64,000 nt of DNA from assembly GCF_023078275.1 (NCBI RefSeq), contig NC_062977.1, forward strand, positions 19,948,585 to 20,012,584, in the 5' to 3' direction. The notes below the pieces were generated by a model, which was not told the origin of the DNA, ran no database searches, and saw nothing but the letters and a program-made list of their open reading frames with translations. This DNA is from Leguminivora glycinivorella. Lineage: Eukaryota; Arthropoda; Insecta; Lepidoptera; Tortricidae. Shown here piece by piece: positions 26,201 to 32,400 of the stretch; the first letter of the stretch is position 1; each line of letters opens with the position of its first letter. Both the position numbers and the translations under genes were made by a program.

Positions 26201-28549
26201 CACGTAACTCACGTTACTTTTACGTGGATTCACTCAACTTCGCAATCGCTTACGCTTCGTAAGCGTATCGTAGCTAGCTTTCCCTATCGCTCTTCTGTGG
26301 TGTGAGAGAGCCAGACTGCGTTACGATCGGCGCGTATCGTCAACGATTGTCATTTGTCACTTTGGCTATGCCCTAGTTGTCTTCATAGTGAGATTGTACA
26401 AATAATTCAGTTCTTAAGATTGGGAGCCAGTGTATCATCATTAATTTTATTACCCAGTAATTTACCAGTATTTTTAAAGTATACTTTGCGAAATCTTTTG
26501 AGTCGTCCACTGAGTAATTTTTATGTTTCAGCTGAATTTCTTCAGAAGGAAAAACAAACTATTTTAAAGTATAAAAGCTGAGTAATTTTTATGTTTCAGC
26601 TGAATTTCTTCAGAAGAAAAAACAAAGAAAAGCAAGAAATAAGAAGGCGGAGCATAGTAAGTTAATGTTATATTCTTGAATGTTAATATAATTATGTCAG
26701 AAAGTGTCCGTCTGTAATAGGCACTGGTCCCACTGCGAGCTAGTAAACTATGAGCTATCGGCTATAAAAACGAACAAAAGATAATCACTCTCTTATAAAT
26801 AAAAGAGACACGGCGATGTTTATAGTTACTCGCCCGGCGGTGAGCTCTGAGCTATCAATATCGCCGTGTTTCTTTTTTTATACTACGTCGGTGGCAAACA
26901 GGTATGCGGCCCGCCTGATGGAAAGCGGTCACCGTAACCTATGGTATTTGTTAATAATAATTGTAAATAATAATTAGGCTATGCATAAATGGATGTAAAC
27001 TTTTCCTTCAGCAAATGTTTTTGTGTTTATGTGCAATAATAGTTATTTGTTATACACGGGGGCAAAGTTGTATTTTAACGCCGAGTGTGGAATTGAAAAA
27101 CGAGCAAGTGAAAGGATTCTATAGTTGAACCACGAGCGAAGCGAGTAGCGTTCGACCCGCTAAATAGAATCCTGAACTTACAGCATAAAGTGGTGTGGCA
27201 AGTCTTCTAACACTTCTACATGAGATGGAACAACATTCCACAGTTAAGTCAAATTAATTTGAATATTGTTTATTGTCCGCGGACATACTGGAGAAGTAAA
27301 ATACATGTGCTACCATTTTTGCAGTGAATAATTATCTAGAATCCTGTAGTGTAAGTTCACAAAAGTTGGTTATTTAACCCCTCACTACATGCCAGTTTAG
27401 TTAAACTAGAATGATTTTTAAAATGCATTTATCACTGCTTCCGGCATAGTTCGCCACAGGTGGTAAATCATCTTTGTTACTAGATTCACCTACTTTTATC
27501 AATTTTAAAGCAGTTAATTTGTCGTTATTCGGTACCATTGTCAAATTACATGTCCCATTCCCATCCACTAGTGGATGAAACGAAATGCGCACCGTTTTAC
27601 CCGCTGGTAATAAAGGACAAGACACGTGTTTCCAAGCTAGTGAGGGGAAAACGAATTTTCAGTACAGATGTTGTTTTTTTTACGCACTAGTGCGAGAAGT
27701 GGTACATTATATGCCAGGTCGAAACTTAGGAGGTCATCTGTACTGTACTGAAAAACGTCGTACGATAAACGTGCAAAAAGAAAATTTGTTATTCGTGTCG
27801 ATTTAATTTATCGTCACTCGTGTCTAACTTCCTTTTTTACGCATTTGTATCGTAATGTACTATTTTATCTTATCTATCTTATCTTATTTGCACGGGAGTG
27901 CTTATCTTTAGTTCGTTTTTATAGCCGATAGCTCATAGTTTACTAGCTCGTGGTGGGACCAGTGCCATAGGAATATTACTGTATCCTATTTCGTTTTTTT
28001 CAGCGTCGAGAAAGCAGTCGACGTCATGCACCACCGGCTGATGACGAGACTCAAGCTCAAACCACTGATACGGTAAACAAATTATAAGGAGGAACTGGTA
28101 TTGAAAGTCACACGTCAGTTGGCATTACTTACGGCAAAATTACCCTTTCTGTGACTATAGCGATATTTTTGGCCACTGGTGCAATATTCACCCTTCTGAA
28201 AAACTTACCTTTTAAATAAATACCTAATATAAATATTAACATAAATGAATATTTTAATAACATAAAATATTTAATTTAGTCCTATCCCAGTTATTGTTTC
28301 TAACAACTGTTATACCAAGAAAAAAGAAGGAGTAGGTTTTGTAAAAGGTTTCACCATTTGAAGGTTCAGATTTATTTATATTTGTAGTACATTTCTGAAT
28401 ATAATTTGCAGGTGGACTTATCCGTAGTGAAAGAAGAACCTTGTGAACCTACACACCCTACTAACAGAAGACAAGACAGGACAAGTTGCGAATCTAACCT
28501 CAACTCAGCGCCGACCGACAATGCGACATCGGGTGCGCTTGCGCAGTAA
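2119..28549 (+). CDS. Integrin alpha subunit, PS3/scab-like (gene A), 25 coding exons
   Basis: Type I membrane receptor subunit that would pair with a beta integrin for adhesion to matrix or other cells. The joined exons give 1006 codons, a normal alpha-integrin length, and every intron is GT-AG with consistent phase. The order is signal peptide (about residues 1-16), FG-GAP beta-propeller (exons 1-12) with three calcium loops ([28 protein letters not shown]), Cys-rich thigh/calf beta-sandwich region (exons 13-21), one membrane helix (exon 22), the KLNFFRR motif (exons 22-23) corresponding to the integrin GFFKR, and an unusually long tail of about 87 residues. No I domain is inserted. A 3' splice site four bases before the ATG implies an upstream untranslated exon. 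The paralogue at 50563 has the same layout. Assignment to the PS3 group rather than another insect alpha is inference. Confidence 0.92.
2326..2464. mobile_element. Small palindromic MITE
   Basis: GTCACCGGCAAAAATAAGGA near 2330 is mirrored by ATCATTTATTTATGCTGGTGAC near 2440, with GGTACAGAAATCATC arms. Confidence 0.8.
2640..2870. repeat. Interspersed repeat, possible LINE 3' end
   Basis: A compact block from TTCCTGCCGGTGAGTAAGG to GGCAACGCGCATGTGACACT. It reads like a moth LINE tail, but I cannot align it to anything else in the window. Confidence 0.35.
2932..3631. mobile_element. hAT-like non-autonomous element with 8-bp target duplication
   Basis: Ends CATAGCTGGGC and GCCCAGCTATG are inverted and flanked on both sides by AATATTAG (2924-2931 and 3632-3639). 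The interior has many GTTAACTTCGTTAATCG variants and no transposase. Confidence 0.88.
3694..3825 (+). CDS. Gene A exon 2: propeller, [11 protein letters not shown]
   Basis: It follows the acceptor TTTCCAG and encodes [15 protein letters not shown], the typical first FG-GAP blade strand, with a Cys and an N-glycosylation site (NIT). The donor is GTAAGT, phase 1 in and 1 out. Gene B exon 2 starts with the same VIGAPLYN. Confidence 0.92.
3880..5835. mobile_element. Foldback element with 394-bp tandem array
   Basis: The left arm (about 3885-4375) and right arm (about 5372-5832) are inverted copies starting at GAGCCCAGGCCCGCCAGACC. The centre is a tandem array. Short reading frames appear in both arms in opposite orientation and merely reflect the repeat. 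It lies in intron 2 of gene A. Confidence 0.88.
4146..5340. repeat. Tandem repeat, three units of about 394 bp
   Basis: The phrase AACTTTTACCAGACGCGACA recurs at about 4146, 4541, 4935 and 5329, with very high identity between units. Confidence 0.92.
6080..6415 (+). mobile_element. LINE 3' fragment
   Basis: It encodes [20 protein letters not shown] followed by an A/T-rich tail with AAATAAATTT. It shares [10 protein letters not shown] with 1020-1122. Confidence 0.6.
6460..6524 (+). CDS. Gene A exon 3: propeller, [11 protein letters not shown]
   Basis: A 65-base exon after TATTTTCAG, encoding [21 protein letters not shown]. Its length and phases (1 in, 0 out) equal those of gene B exon 3. Confidence 0.92.
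6778..6952 (+). CDS. Gene A exon 4: propeller, TCAPLRTAY
   Basis: It starts [14 protein letters not shown] and contains [13 protein letters not shown], matching [11 protein letters not shown] and FGACFIYDN in gene B exon 4. Phase is 0 in and 1 out, with donor GTACAT, which is weaker than the others. Confidence 0.88.
7990..8171. mobile_element. TGAGGAGGCACACTGAC MITE, copy 1
   Basis: Ends TGAGGAGGCAC and GTTCCTCCTCAT are inverted. The interior has GTGGCGCCATCTG. The second copy is at 62640-62799. Confidence 0.8.
8470..8570 (+). repeat. tRNA-derived SINE head
   Basis: It contains a B-box-like GGTTCAAATCTC preceded by tRNA-like arms, followed by a T-rich stretch. It is not an intact tRNA. Confidence 0.45.
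8571..9597. other. Gene A intron 4, no feature recognised
   Basis: A/T-rich sequence without a credible exon, splice pair or inverted repeat that I could confirm. Confidence 0.6.
9598..9725. mobile_element. Palindromic MITE, ATTATCCGATCCGATATCGG
   Basis: GTTTTCGCATTATCCGATCC is mirrored by GGATCGGATAATGTGAAAAC. A related copy at 48004-48453 is split by a SINE. Confidence 0.88.
10033..10427. mobile_element. MITE with about 50-bp inverted ends
   Basis: AAAGTGTATCCACATGAGAG with TGGGGCTGGTGTCCCTCTCG at the left is mirrored at 10377-10427. Confidence 0.87.
10478..10530. repeat. (GACT)n microsatellite
   Basis: About 13 perfect CTGA units near the 5' end of the Helitron-like element. Confidence 0.95.
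11509..11770. repeat. G-rich hexanucleotide array (GGGATA)n/(GGGACA)n
   Basis: A long run of AGGGAT and AGGGAC units with G-triplets every six bases on the + strand, likely able to form G-quadruplexes. The Gly-Ile and Ser-Leu repeats read from it are not real proteins. Confidence 0.95.
12391..13848. other. Gene A intron 4, mostly featureless
   Basis: Apart from the tRNA-like SINE head at 12765-12850 and a TACAGGGTGGTTCCTGATAA motif near 13632 typical of insect repeats, nothing is recognised. Confidence 0.55.
12765..12850 (-). repeat. tRNA-derived SINE head
   Basis: GGGGATCGAACCCACGAC is a reverse-strand B box, with tRNA-like ACCTGAGCTA ahead of it. Confidence 0.5.
13849..14682. mobile_element. 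Inverted-repeat element with GGTGGCG ends
   Basis: GTTAACCCTTCAGGTGGCG at the left and CGCCACCTGAAGGGATAAC at the right. The interior repeats AAGTGGCAG and CCGGCTCCCGG motifs. Confidence 0.78.
15155..15337 (+). CDS. Gene A exon 5: propeller
   Basis: It follows ATTTTTTCAG after an intron of 8.2 kb packed with repeats. It encodes [20 protein letters not shown] and ends KDKFTSFG. Phase is 1 in and 1 out. Confidence 0.9.
15495..15586 (+). CDS. Gene A exon 6: propeller, [10 protein letters not shown]
   Basis: It encodes [20 protein letters not shown], parallel to GQAMSFGNYFSKNKTCYA in gene B. Phase is 1 in and 0 out, donor GTAAGA. Confidence 0.92.
15609..15850 (-). mobile_element. Lep1-type Helitron, reverse copy
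   Basis: CTAGCTTTTGCCCGCGGCTT at the low end and ATTTATAATATTAGTCTGGA at the high end. Confidence 0.85.
15878..16130 (+). mobile_element. RTE-like LINE 3' fragment
   Basis: It encodes [20 protein letters not shown] and [11 protein letters not shown], the usual C-terminus of RTE-type ORF2, followed by a GATGATG end. Confidence 0.75.
16354..16397 (+). CDS. Gene A exon 7: short propeller exon
   Basis: A 44-base exon, [15 protein letters not shown], between a TTTCAG acceptor and a GTATGT donor. Phase is 0 in and 2 out. It is supported by phase and by VNFFSSD in gene B. Confidence 0.85.
16556..16739 (+). mobile_element. Lep1-type Helitron
   Basis: TCCATACTAATATTATAAATG to AAAAAGCTAG, 184 bp, preceded by A and followed by T. 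Confidence 0.9.
16921..17125 (+). CDS. Gene A exon 8: calcium-binding FG-GAP blade
   Basis: It encodes [20 protein letters not shown] then LFVGAPAQ, a full FG-GAP repeat with a D-x-T-x-D-G calcium loop. Phase is 2 in and 0 out. The equivalent exon of gene B is duplicated. Confidence 0.94.
17686..17791 (+). CDS. Gene A exon 9: second calcium loop
   Basis: It encodes [20 protein letters not shown] and then VDGDSYPG, the second FG-GAP with its calcium loop split across the next intron. Phase is 0 in and 1 out. Confidence 0.94.
17937..18091. mobile_element. CGTAGCCGAATG palindromic MITE
   Basis: Ends CGTAGCCGAATG and CATTCGGCTACG. The interior has CTATCGCTCTTGCGTATTGG. Other copies are at 29496-29638, 31225-31367, 43905-44032, 44030-44160 and 52169-52329, with a diverged one near 26190-26365. 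Confidence 0.92.
18126..18275. mobile_element. AGTCAACCAATTGG MITE, copy 1
   Basis: ACAGTCAACCAATTGGTACC is mirrored by GGTTCCAATTGGTTGACTAT, with the CTAGGCCACTCT arm. Confidence 0.9.
18388..18588 (+). CDS. Gene A exon 10: FG-GAP blade
   Basis: It encodes [20 protein letters not shown] and ends [18 protein letters not shown]. Its 201 bases and phases (1, 1) equal those of gene B exon 10. Confidence 0.94.
18603..18705 (+). mobile_element. Lep1-type Helitron, 3'-truncated
   Basis: It starts TCCGTACTAACATTATAAATG and breaks off where a SINE fragment begins at 18706. Confidence 0.75.
18706..18790 (-). repeat. SINE fragment, GATG-tailed family
   Basis: GGAATTAGTCCGGTTTCCTC to GCGACTGGGAAATATCAAATG, matching the body of the SINE at 25354-25570. 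Confidence 0.82.
18849..18946 (+). CDS. Gene A exon 11: end of propeller
   Basis: It encodes [20 protein letters not shown] then [13 protein letters not shown]. Its 98 bases equal those of gene B exon 11. Phase is 1 in and 0 out. Confidence 0.93.
18947..19124 (+). other. Gene A intron 11 with duplicated 3' splice site
   Basis: TTGTTTCAGTTGGATCCC occurs at 19081-19098 and with one change at 19116-19133. Only the second acceptor keeps frame into exons 12 and 13. A LINE-like TACTACGTCAGTGGCAAACA scrap precedes it. Confidence 0.85.
19125..19212 (+). CDS. Gene A exon 12: start of thigh region
   Basis: The in-frame acceptor is the second of two near-identical TTGTTTCAG|TTGGATCCC sites 35 bases apart. 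It encodes [20 protein letters not shown] and PEKPKIITT, parallel to FASCVTIDKPKEPKEI in gene B. Phase is 0 in and 1 out. Confidence 0.85.
19425..19560 (-). mobile_element. Truncated LINE 3' end
   Basis: TTTTTTATACCACGTCGGTG to GCGTTGCCGACCCATTAG, the same family as 41209-41565. Confidence 0.72.
20086..20225 (+). CDS. Gene A exon 13
   Basis: It encodes [13 protein letters not shown] and a CRNITI end, parallel to LLVKNVLTGDKAVF and CREYLI in gene B exon 13. Phase is 1 in and 0 out. Confidence 0.88.
20647..20713 (+). CDS. Gene A exon 14
   Basis: A 67-base exon, [20 protein letters not shown], with an N-glycosylation site. Acceptor GCACAG, donor GTAAAA, phase 0 in and 1 out. Confidence 0.83.
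20854..20980 (+). CDS. Gene A exon 15
   Basis: It encodes [20 protein letters not shown] followed by a Cys-rich stretch [13 protein letters not shown]. Phase is 1 in and 2 out. Confidence 0.86.
21297..21540 (-). mobile_element. tRNA-derived SINE, TTATTTATT-tailed family
   Basis: The reverse-strand head contains the B box in CCGGGATTCGAACCCGGGAC. The tail AAATAAATAAATATT is at the low end. Other copies are at 38140-38297 and 39811-40055. Confidence 0.83.
21637..21841 (+). CDS. Gene A exon 16: beta-sandwich with Cys cluster
   Basis: It encodes [20 protein letters not shown], a Cys pair [11 protein letters not shown], and two later Cys. This is typical of integrin calf domains. Phase is 2 in and 0 out. 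Confidence 0.9.
22257..22446. mobile_element. Foldback of a tRNA-like sequence
   Basis: AAGTGGAAAATGTCTGCCTTGGGTGAGACTTGAACTC is mirrored at 22404-22446. The left arm continues as a reverse-strand tRNA-like sequence to AACTGAGCCACCAAGA. Confidence 0.8.
22519..22682 (+). CDS. Gene A exon 17
   Basis: It encodes [20 protein letters not shown] and [14 protein letters not shown]. The acceptor sits behind a strong pyrimidine run (CCTTTTTTTCCAG). Phase is 0 in and 2 out. Confidence 0.88.
22875..23036. mobile_element. GC-rich palindromic MITE
   Basis: TTACGCCGTGGCTTGCGTGG is mirrored by CCACGCAAGACACGGCGTTA. The interior has repeated GGTCGCGCGAT. Confidence 0.9.
23300..23381 (+). CDS. Gene A exon 18
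   Basis: An acidic segment, [20 protein letters not shown], between TTTACAG and GTAAGT. Phase is 2 in and 0 out. Confidence 0.86.
23498..23581 (+). CDS. Gene A exon 19
   Basis: It encodes [20 protein letters not shown]. Acceptor TTTTTACAG, donor GTAAGA, phase 0 in and out. Confidence 0.86.
23838..23973 (+). CDS. Gene A exon 20
   Basis: It encodes [20 protein letters not shown] then [14 protein letters not shown]. Phase is 0 in and 1 out. Confidence 0.87.
24010..24310. repeat. Interspersed repeat, copy 1
   Basis: CCTGTGTGGTGATGGGCTAAGAATTTCA block and CACGCCTGTATCCCATAAAAGGGTAG. Shared with 41780-42040. Confidence 0.72.
24519..24600 (+). CDS. Gene A exon 21: end of ectodomain
   Basis: It encodes [20 protein letters not shown] and ends KNKM at a GTAAGT donor. 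Phase is 1 in and 2 out. Confidence 0.85.
25190..25331. mobile_element. MITE with a 47-bp perfect inverted repeat
   Basis: GCAGGCCTAGCACATGATGG with CGGGAGTATGTCGCCGCGAG is mirrored at 25276-25331 with at most one difference near the end. Confidence 0.92.
25354..25570 (-). mobile_element. SINE with perfect 15-bp target duplication
   Basis: Body TCATCATCCTCCTTGCGTTA to GCGACTGGCAAATATCAAATG. AAGTAATCTCATATG flanks both sides (25339-25353 and 25571-25585). Confidence 0.93.
25619..25742 (+). CDS. Gene A exon 22: transmembrane helix
   Basis: It encodes [17 protein letters not shown] and then a hydrophobic stretch of about 25 residues ([18 protein letters not shown]..) ending ILYK. A SINE with a clean target duplication ends 34 bases upstream of the acceptor region. 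Phase is 2 in and 0 out. Confidence 0.93.
26511..26567 (+). other. Duplicate splice acceptor and exon start upstream of exon 23
   Basis: Bases 26511-26558 repeat 26579-26626 with a single difference, including ATGTTTCAG and the codons for LNFFRRKNK. If this upstream acceptor were used, the reading frame would run [11 protein letters not shown] and stop at 26565-26567, giving a very short cytoplasmic tail. Whether it is used cannot be seen. Confidence 0.85.
26600..26656 (+). CDS. Gene A exon 23: membrane-proximal tail motif
   Basis: It starts [19 protein letters not shown], so with the preceding K it forms KLNFFRR, the counterpart of the integrin KxGFFKR motif. A second copy of the acceptor and exon start lies 68 bases upstream. 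Phase is 0 in and out. Confidence 0.88.
26872..26945 (-). mobile_element. Truncated LINE 3' end
   Basis: TTTTTTATACTACGTCGGTG to CGGTCACCGTAACCTATG, inserted within the MITE that starts at 26719. Confidence 0.72.
27020..27420. repeat. Probable interspersed repeat in gene A intron 23
   Basis: GGGGGCAAAGTTGTATTTTA, GAACCACGAGCGAAGCGAGTAG and TAGAATCCTG occur in a partly inverted layout. Class not determined. Confidence 0.45.
27660..27866. mobile_element. CAGTACAGATGG/TAGTACATTACG MITE, copy 1
   Basis: CAGTACAGATGTTG to CGTAATGTACTATTTTA with CACTAGTGCGAGAAGTGG inside. Other copies are at 35165-37320 (split), 39401-39637, 39635-40090, 56771-57113 and 58014-58203. Confidence 0.87.
28004..28072 (+). 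CDS. Gene A exon 24: cytoplasmic tail
   Basis: It encodes [20 protein letters not shown] and TDT. The acceptor follows CGTTTTTTTCAG. Reading through the donor would add only VNKL and stop. Phase is 0 in and out. Confidence 0.8.
28412..28549 (+). CDS. Gene A exon 25: end of cytoplasmic tail and stop
   Basis: It encodes [20 protein letters not shown] and ends with ATSGALAQ and a TAA. The region is hydrophilic and low in predicted structure. No strong poly(A) signal stands out beyond A/T-rich AATAAA-like runs just after the stop and near 28834. Confidence 0.82.
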   Translation: MDLSVVKEEPCEPTHPTNRRQDRTSCESNLNSAPTDNATSGALAQ

Positions 28550-28669
28550 ATAAATAATATGTAACTAACGTATGTAGTTCTAGATTAATACAAAGTACAA
28601 AAGAAGTTTAGTATTCTAATGTAGTTTGTTATAATTTACCTGACGTATTATAATGTAGGTACATACTTT

Positions 28670-28795
28670 ATTACCACAACAATCATCATCATCATTCACT
28701 TGCCCTTTTCAATACCTTTCACTCTCATATTATTCATCACACAGTCCATCCATTTATTCTTAAGCCTTCCACTGTCCTTCTATCCACAACATAAT
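28670..28795 (-). mobile_element. RTE-like LINE 3' scrap
   Basis: The reverse strand reads GRLKNKWMDCVMNNMRVKGI and ends in (GATG)n. It lies between the convergent stops of gene A and the carboxypeptidase. Confidence 0.6.
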
Positions 28796-29266
28796 ACCTA
28801 TTACCACAGTAAAATTGCCTGAATATCTCAAAAATAAATTCCTTTTATTCGATTTATCCGAAAACGACACTTAACTCGAGATATTATGTAGGTCTACGAA
28901 TAAAATATAAGTTGAAAGTACATAGGTATGATTTTTCTGCAGAATGTCGTCTTGTAACTTTGGATATCCACCCAGAATTTGTCATGTCGATATATTTAAC
29001 AGATTTTTTATGATTCAGTCCCATAACATAAAAAAGTCCGAAAATCGTGTTACTTTCTTTATTGGTTTCATTGACATTTTTAGTGCATGCTTAGAAGTCG
29101 TGAGCATTGGGTATGAGAAATTCTATGTTAAAAAATAACCTTAAAATCTTTAAACAAACTCAATAATATCTCAATAATCCTTCACTAATGTAAATGACAG
29201 AAGAAATCTTAAACGAATATCCAAGATTTTCGGTCTAAGCGACCTTCAGAACAAACAAAAGTAAAA

Positions 29267-29454
29267 CTATTTGTAGTATCCAAGATTCTCAGCCTCGTTG
29301 AAGAGTCCTAGCATCATCTGAGTGACCTCGTCCCCTTGCTGGTAGATGAGCGCTGGCGGCCAGTAGAAGTAGTACCCTCGGAGCTCGTAAGTGTACACCA
29401 GTTGCGTGCCGAGGGCGTGGCGCACCCAGTCCATGCTGCCGCCTGACGCTTTGT
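29267..29454 (-). CDS. Carboxypeptidase exon 9: catalytic Glu and stop
   Basis: It encodes [20 protein letters not shown] then [13 protein letters not shown] and ends NLGYYK and TAG. Glu of TYELR is the catalytic base/acid. Confidence 0.93.
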
Positions 29455-32400
29455 CTGAAATGTGGGATTGCCTTTACTTTAAGACATTTCAGTTCCGTAG
29501 CCGAATGGCATTTCTGCGACGCGAAACGAAAATTAAACGCCGCGAAAGGTAGTCCGACTGTCGCGCGAATATGCAAGAGCGATAGAGATAGATATCTACG
29601 AGCGTTTCGTCTCGTGAGGGTTTGTGCATTCGGCTACGCACTACATCTGCAGTGCGAATAGGGTTTCCTTAGTATTTTTCCGCAAACGTTCGTATTTGAT
29701 ATGCTAGGTCAGTCAATGTCAGTACATCTTGTACTGAGACTGACTGAAATAGCATGACACGTTCGCACGTTTTCGTAAACATACGAAGGAAAATCTGAAC
29801 TAGCATGACTAATCGTCACTACTTTGAAAAAATCTCGTATCTCACACTGCTCCTCAAAGTTAAAACGCAGATGCGCTGTAAGTCTGTATGCATTTCATAC
29901 ATACTACAGTTTTCTTTTCATTAACAGAAGAAGATACAAGTTTTTTTTTTTCAAAGTAGTGATGAAATATTTCCTGAAAAATTCGAAGGAAAAGCTTTTC
30001 GCACTACATCTGTCGTAATTTGTTTTTAAAAACGAGCTTTAAATATGGTTGTAGTTCAAGTCATACTTATAGGTTAACGCAAAATTGCATGCTTTCAATA
30101 TAATTAACCTGATTGCTTCAAAGCCCATATACATAGTGTAAAGCTAATACGGGCAAATCTGTTAAGTTAATAGCATATAAAATAGTTCAGACATTGAATG
30201 ACATCGAAATTACAGTACATTGCTGTAGAGGAAACTTTCAAAAATTTATTATGTGTTAAACATTAACAGAAACACCTCGTATTTAATGATAACACTAATG
30301 AATTCTGTTTCGTTTAATTTATCGCCCGTGTAAGGCTTACACACTGTATGTTTACTTTGCTCTGACTTGGCACTGAAAATGCTCCTAAATTCAACATGAC
30401 ATGAGCAACAGCCAACAGTCTACCTAAAGCCTGTCAACCAAATTTTGGCAGTAGCAATGTACATCACACTAAAGTATGGTATCCCTATGAAACGAACAAA
30501 AACCAGCAATGTACGTCGAACAGCCACATATATTTTTTTTCAAGGGGCTCGCTCCTTCCTTACGAATTAGATAATGTATTAAAAAGGGACGGATATGTGC
30601 TAGTTATTTCTCTTTTCGGTAGGGTGGAGATTTCCACAGATAAGATACAAATGACACGCGAATTTCCGCCGATTTTCAAAACTAGTGTTGCTAGCCCGCG
30701 ATTTTTCAAATTTGCCGCCTTTTTCTAGTGACAAGATTTGGTTGACGGTCTATATATCTAGCTTAAAAACAAATATAAAATTACCCACTCTGGGCACTCT
30801 GGCACCCGGAGAAAATGCGCCAAAAATATTGGTGGAATTTCCTCACTTAGGGCCCATTTAGACGGTACGAGAACTCGCATACGAGTTTTATTACATTGCG
30901 GTATTTGTTGGCTGTGCAAAATTGTATGTACCCTCAACAGCCCGTAATGTAACTAGAATCGCATGCGAGTTCGCACGCCGTCTAAATCAGGCCTTACTCG
31001 TAACAGCTAGTGATATTTGTTAGACTAGGATCTCAGTTGATGTACCACGTTGTAAACTTTATTGTTTTTTTTTATGTTCTTATTTACTGTTTTTTAATGT
31101 AAGTTTCATGACGCATTGGATTTATCTGTATATATGTCACTGAAATATGTTTTCAAATATTTAAATAAATAATAATAAATAAATAATACGAAAGGCTCGA
31201 AAAACTGTGGGGCACTCCTGGGTACGTAGCCGAATGGCACAAACGCTCACGAAACGAAACGCTCGATATCTGTCTCTATCGCTCTTGCGTATTGGCGCGA
31301 AAGAGCCGGACTACCTTTCGCGGCGTTTCGTTTTCGTTTCGCGTCGCAGAAATGCCATTCGGCTACGGCACCTGGATGAGATTAGCCCAGGACCAATGGC
31401 TGAAATGATCATGATGATATTTAATACGAAAGTGTAAATTCGAATGTAGGGGAAATATAGCTTACATAGAACTTCGGCAGCGGTAGCAGGGCCGTCATAT
31501 TTTGCATGATTCACTTTGTACCCGTAGGCCAATGATGTTTTTCCGATTGTCACCTGTAAAAAATAAGTGTTTTAATTGTTCTCTTTTGTAGACATGTCAA
31601 CAAATTAATTTTGTTAAAATATGAGCATAATAATCTTAATAATCTGACCCAGGATAATCTGATAAGTTCTTAAACTTAAATGAAAACGGCAAATATGGTG
31701 GAAACATTTTACTATTAAGCCTTCATAAATATTTATTTATACTTTATTGCACATAAAAAAAGTACGAATGGTGGACTTAAACAAATATTGTAGGTTATAA
31801 AAATTACACCCTGTATAAGAAAGGCAATCACCAAGTTAAAGGCTATTCAACATAGCGATATAAAGGGCGCGTGGCGGATTATTTATACATCATCATCATC
31901 CTCCTTGCATTATCCCGGCATTTGCCACGGCTCATGGGAGCCTGGGGTCCGCTTTGACAACGAATCCCAAGATGCCGCGTAGGTACTAGTTTTATGAAAG
32001 CGACTGCCGACTGACCTTCCAACTCGATGGGTACGGCCTTGTTGGAATTAGTCCGGTTTCCTCACGATGTTTTCCTTCACCGAAAAGTATCGACAAATAT
32101 CAAAATGACATTCCGCACTTAACTTCAGAAAAATATCAAACATTGTTTATTAACCCCCGATATATTATGAATTATGAATTATGTGTGTCTGTCTGTGGCA
32201 TCGTAGGTCCCGAACGGATGAATCGATTTAGATTTAGCTTTTTTTGTCTGAAAGCTGAGTTGTTAGCTGAGCGGGATTGTTCTTAGCCATGTTTCATGAA
32301 AATCGGTCTACTATGTCGCGGTAGGGGGTTTTTTCAAAATTTTAATTTTGTGGTTAGGTTATTCCATACCAAGTCATTATAGTTATCATTATGCTCCTCC

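Larger units (their letters stand above)
26719..27967. mobile_element. AGGCACTGGTCCCAC MITE, interrupted
   Basis: Left end 26719-26870 and right end 27897-27967 are inverted. A LINE scrap and another repeat (27020-27420) plus a MITE (27660-27866) lie between. In intron 23 of gene A. Confidence 0.75.
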
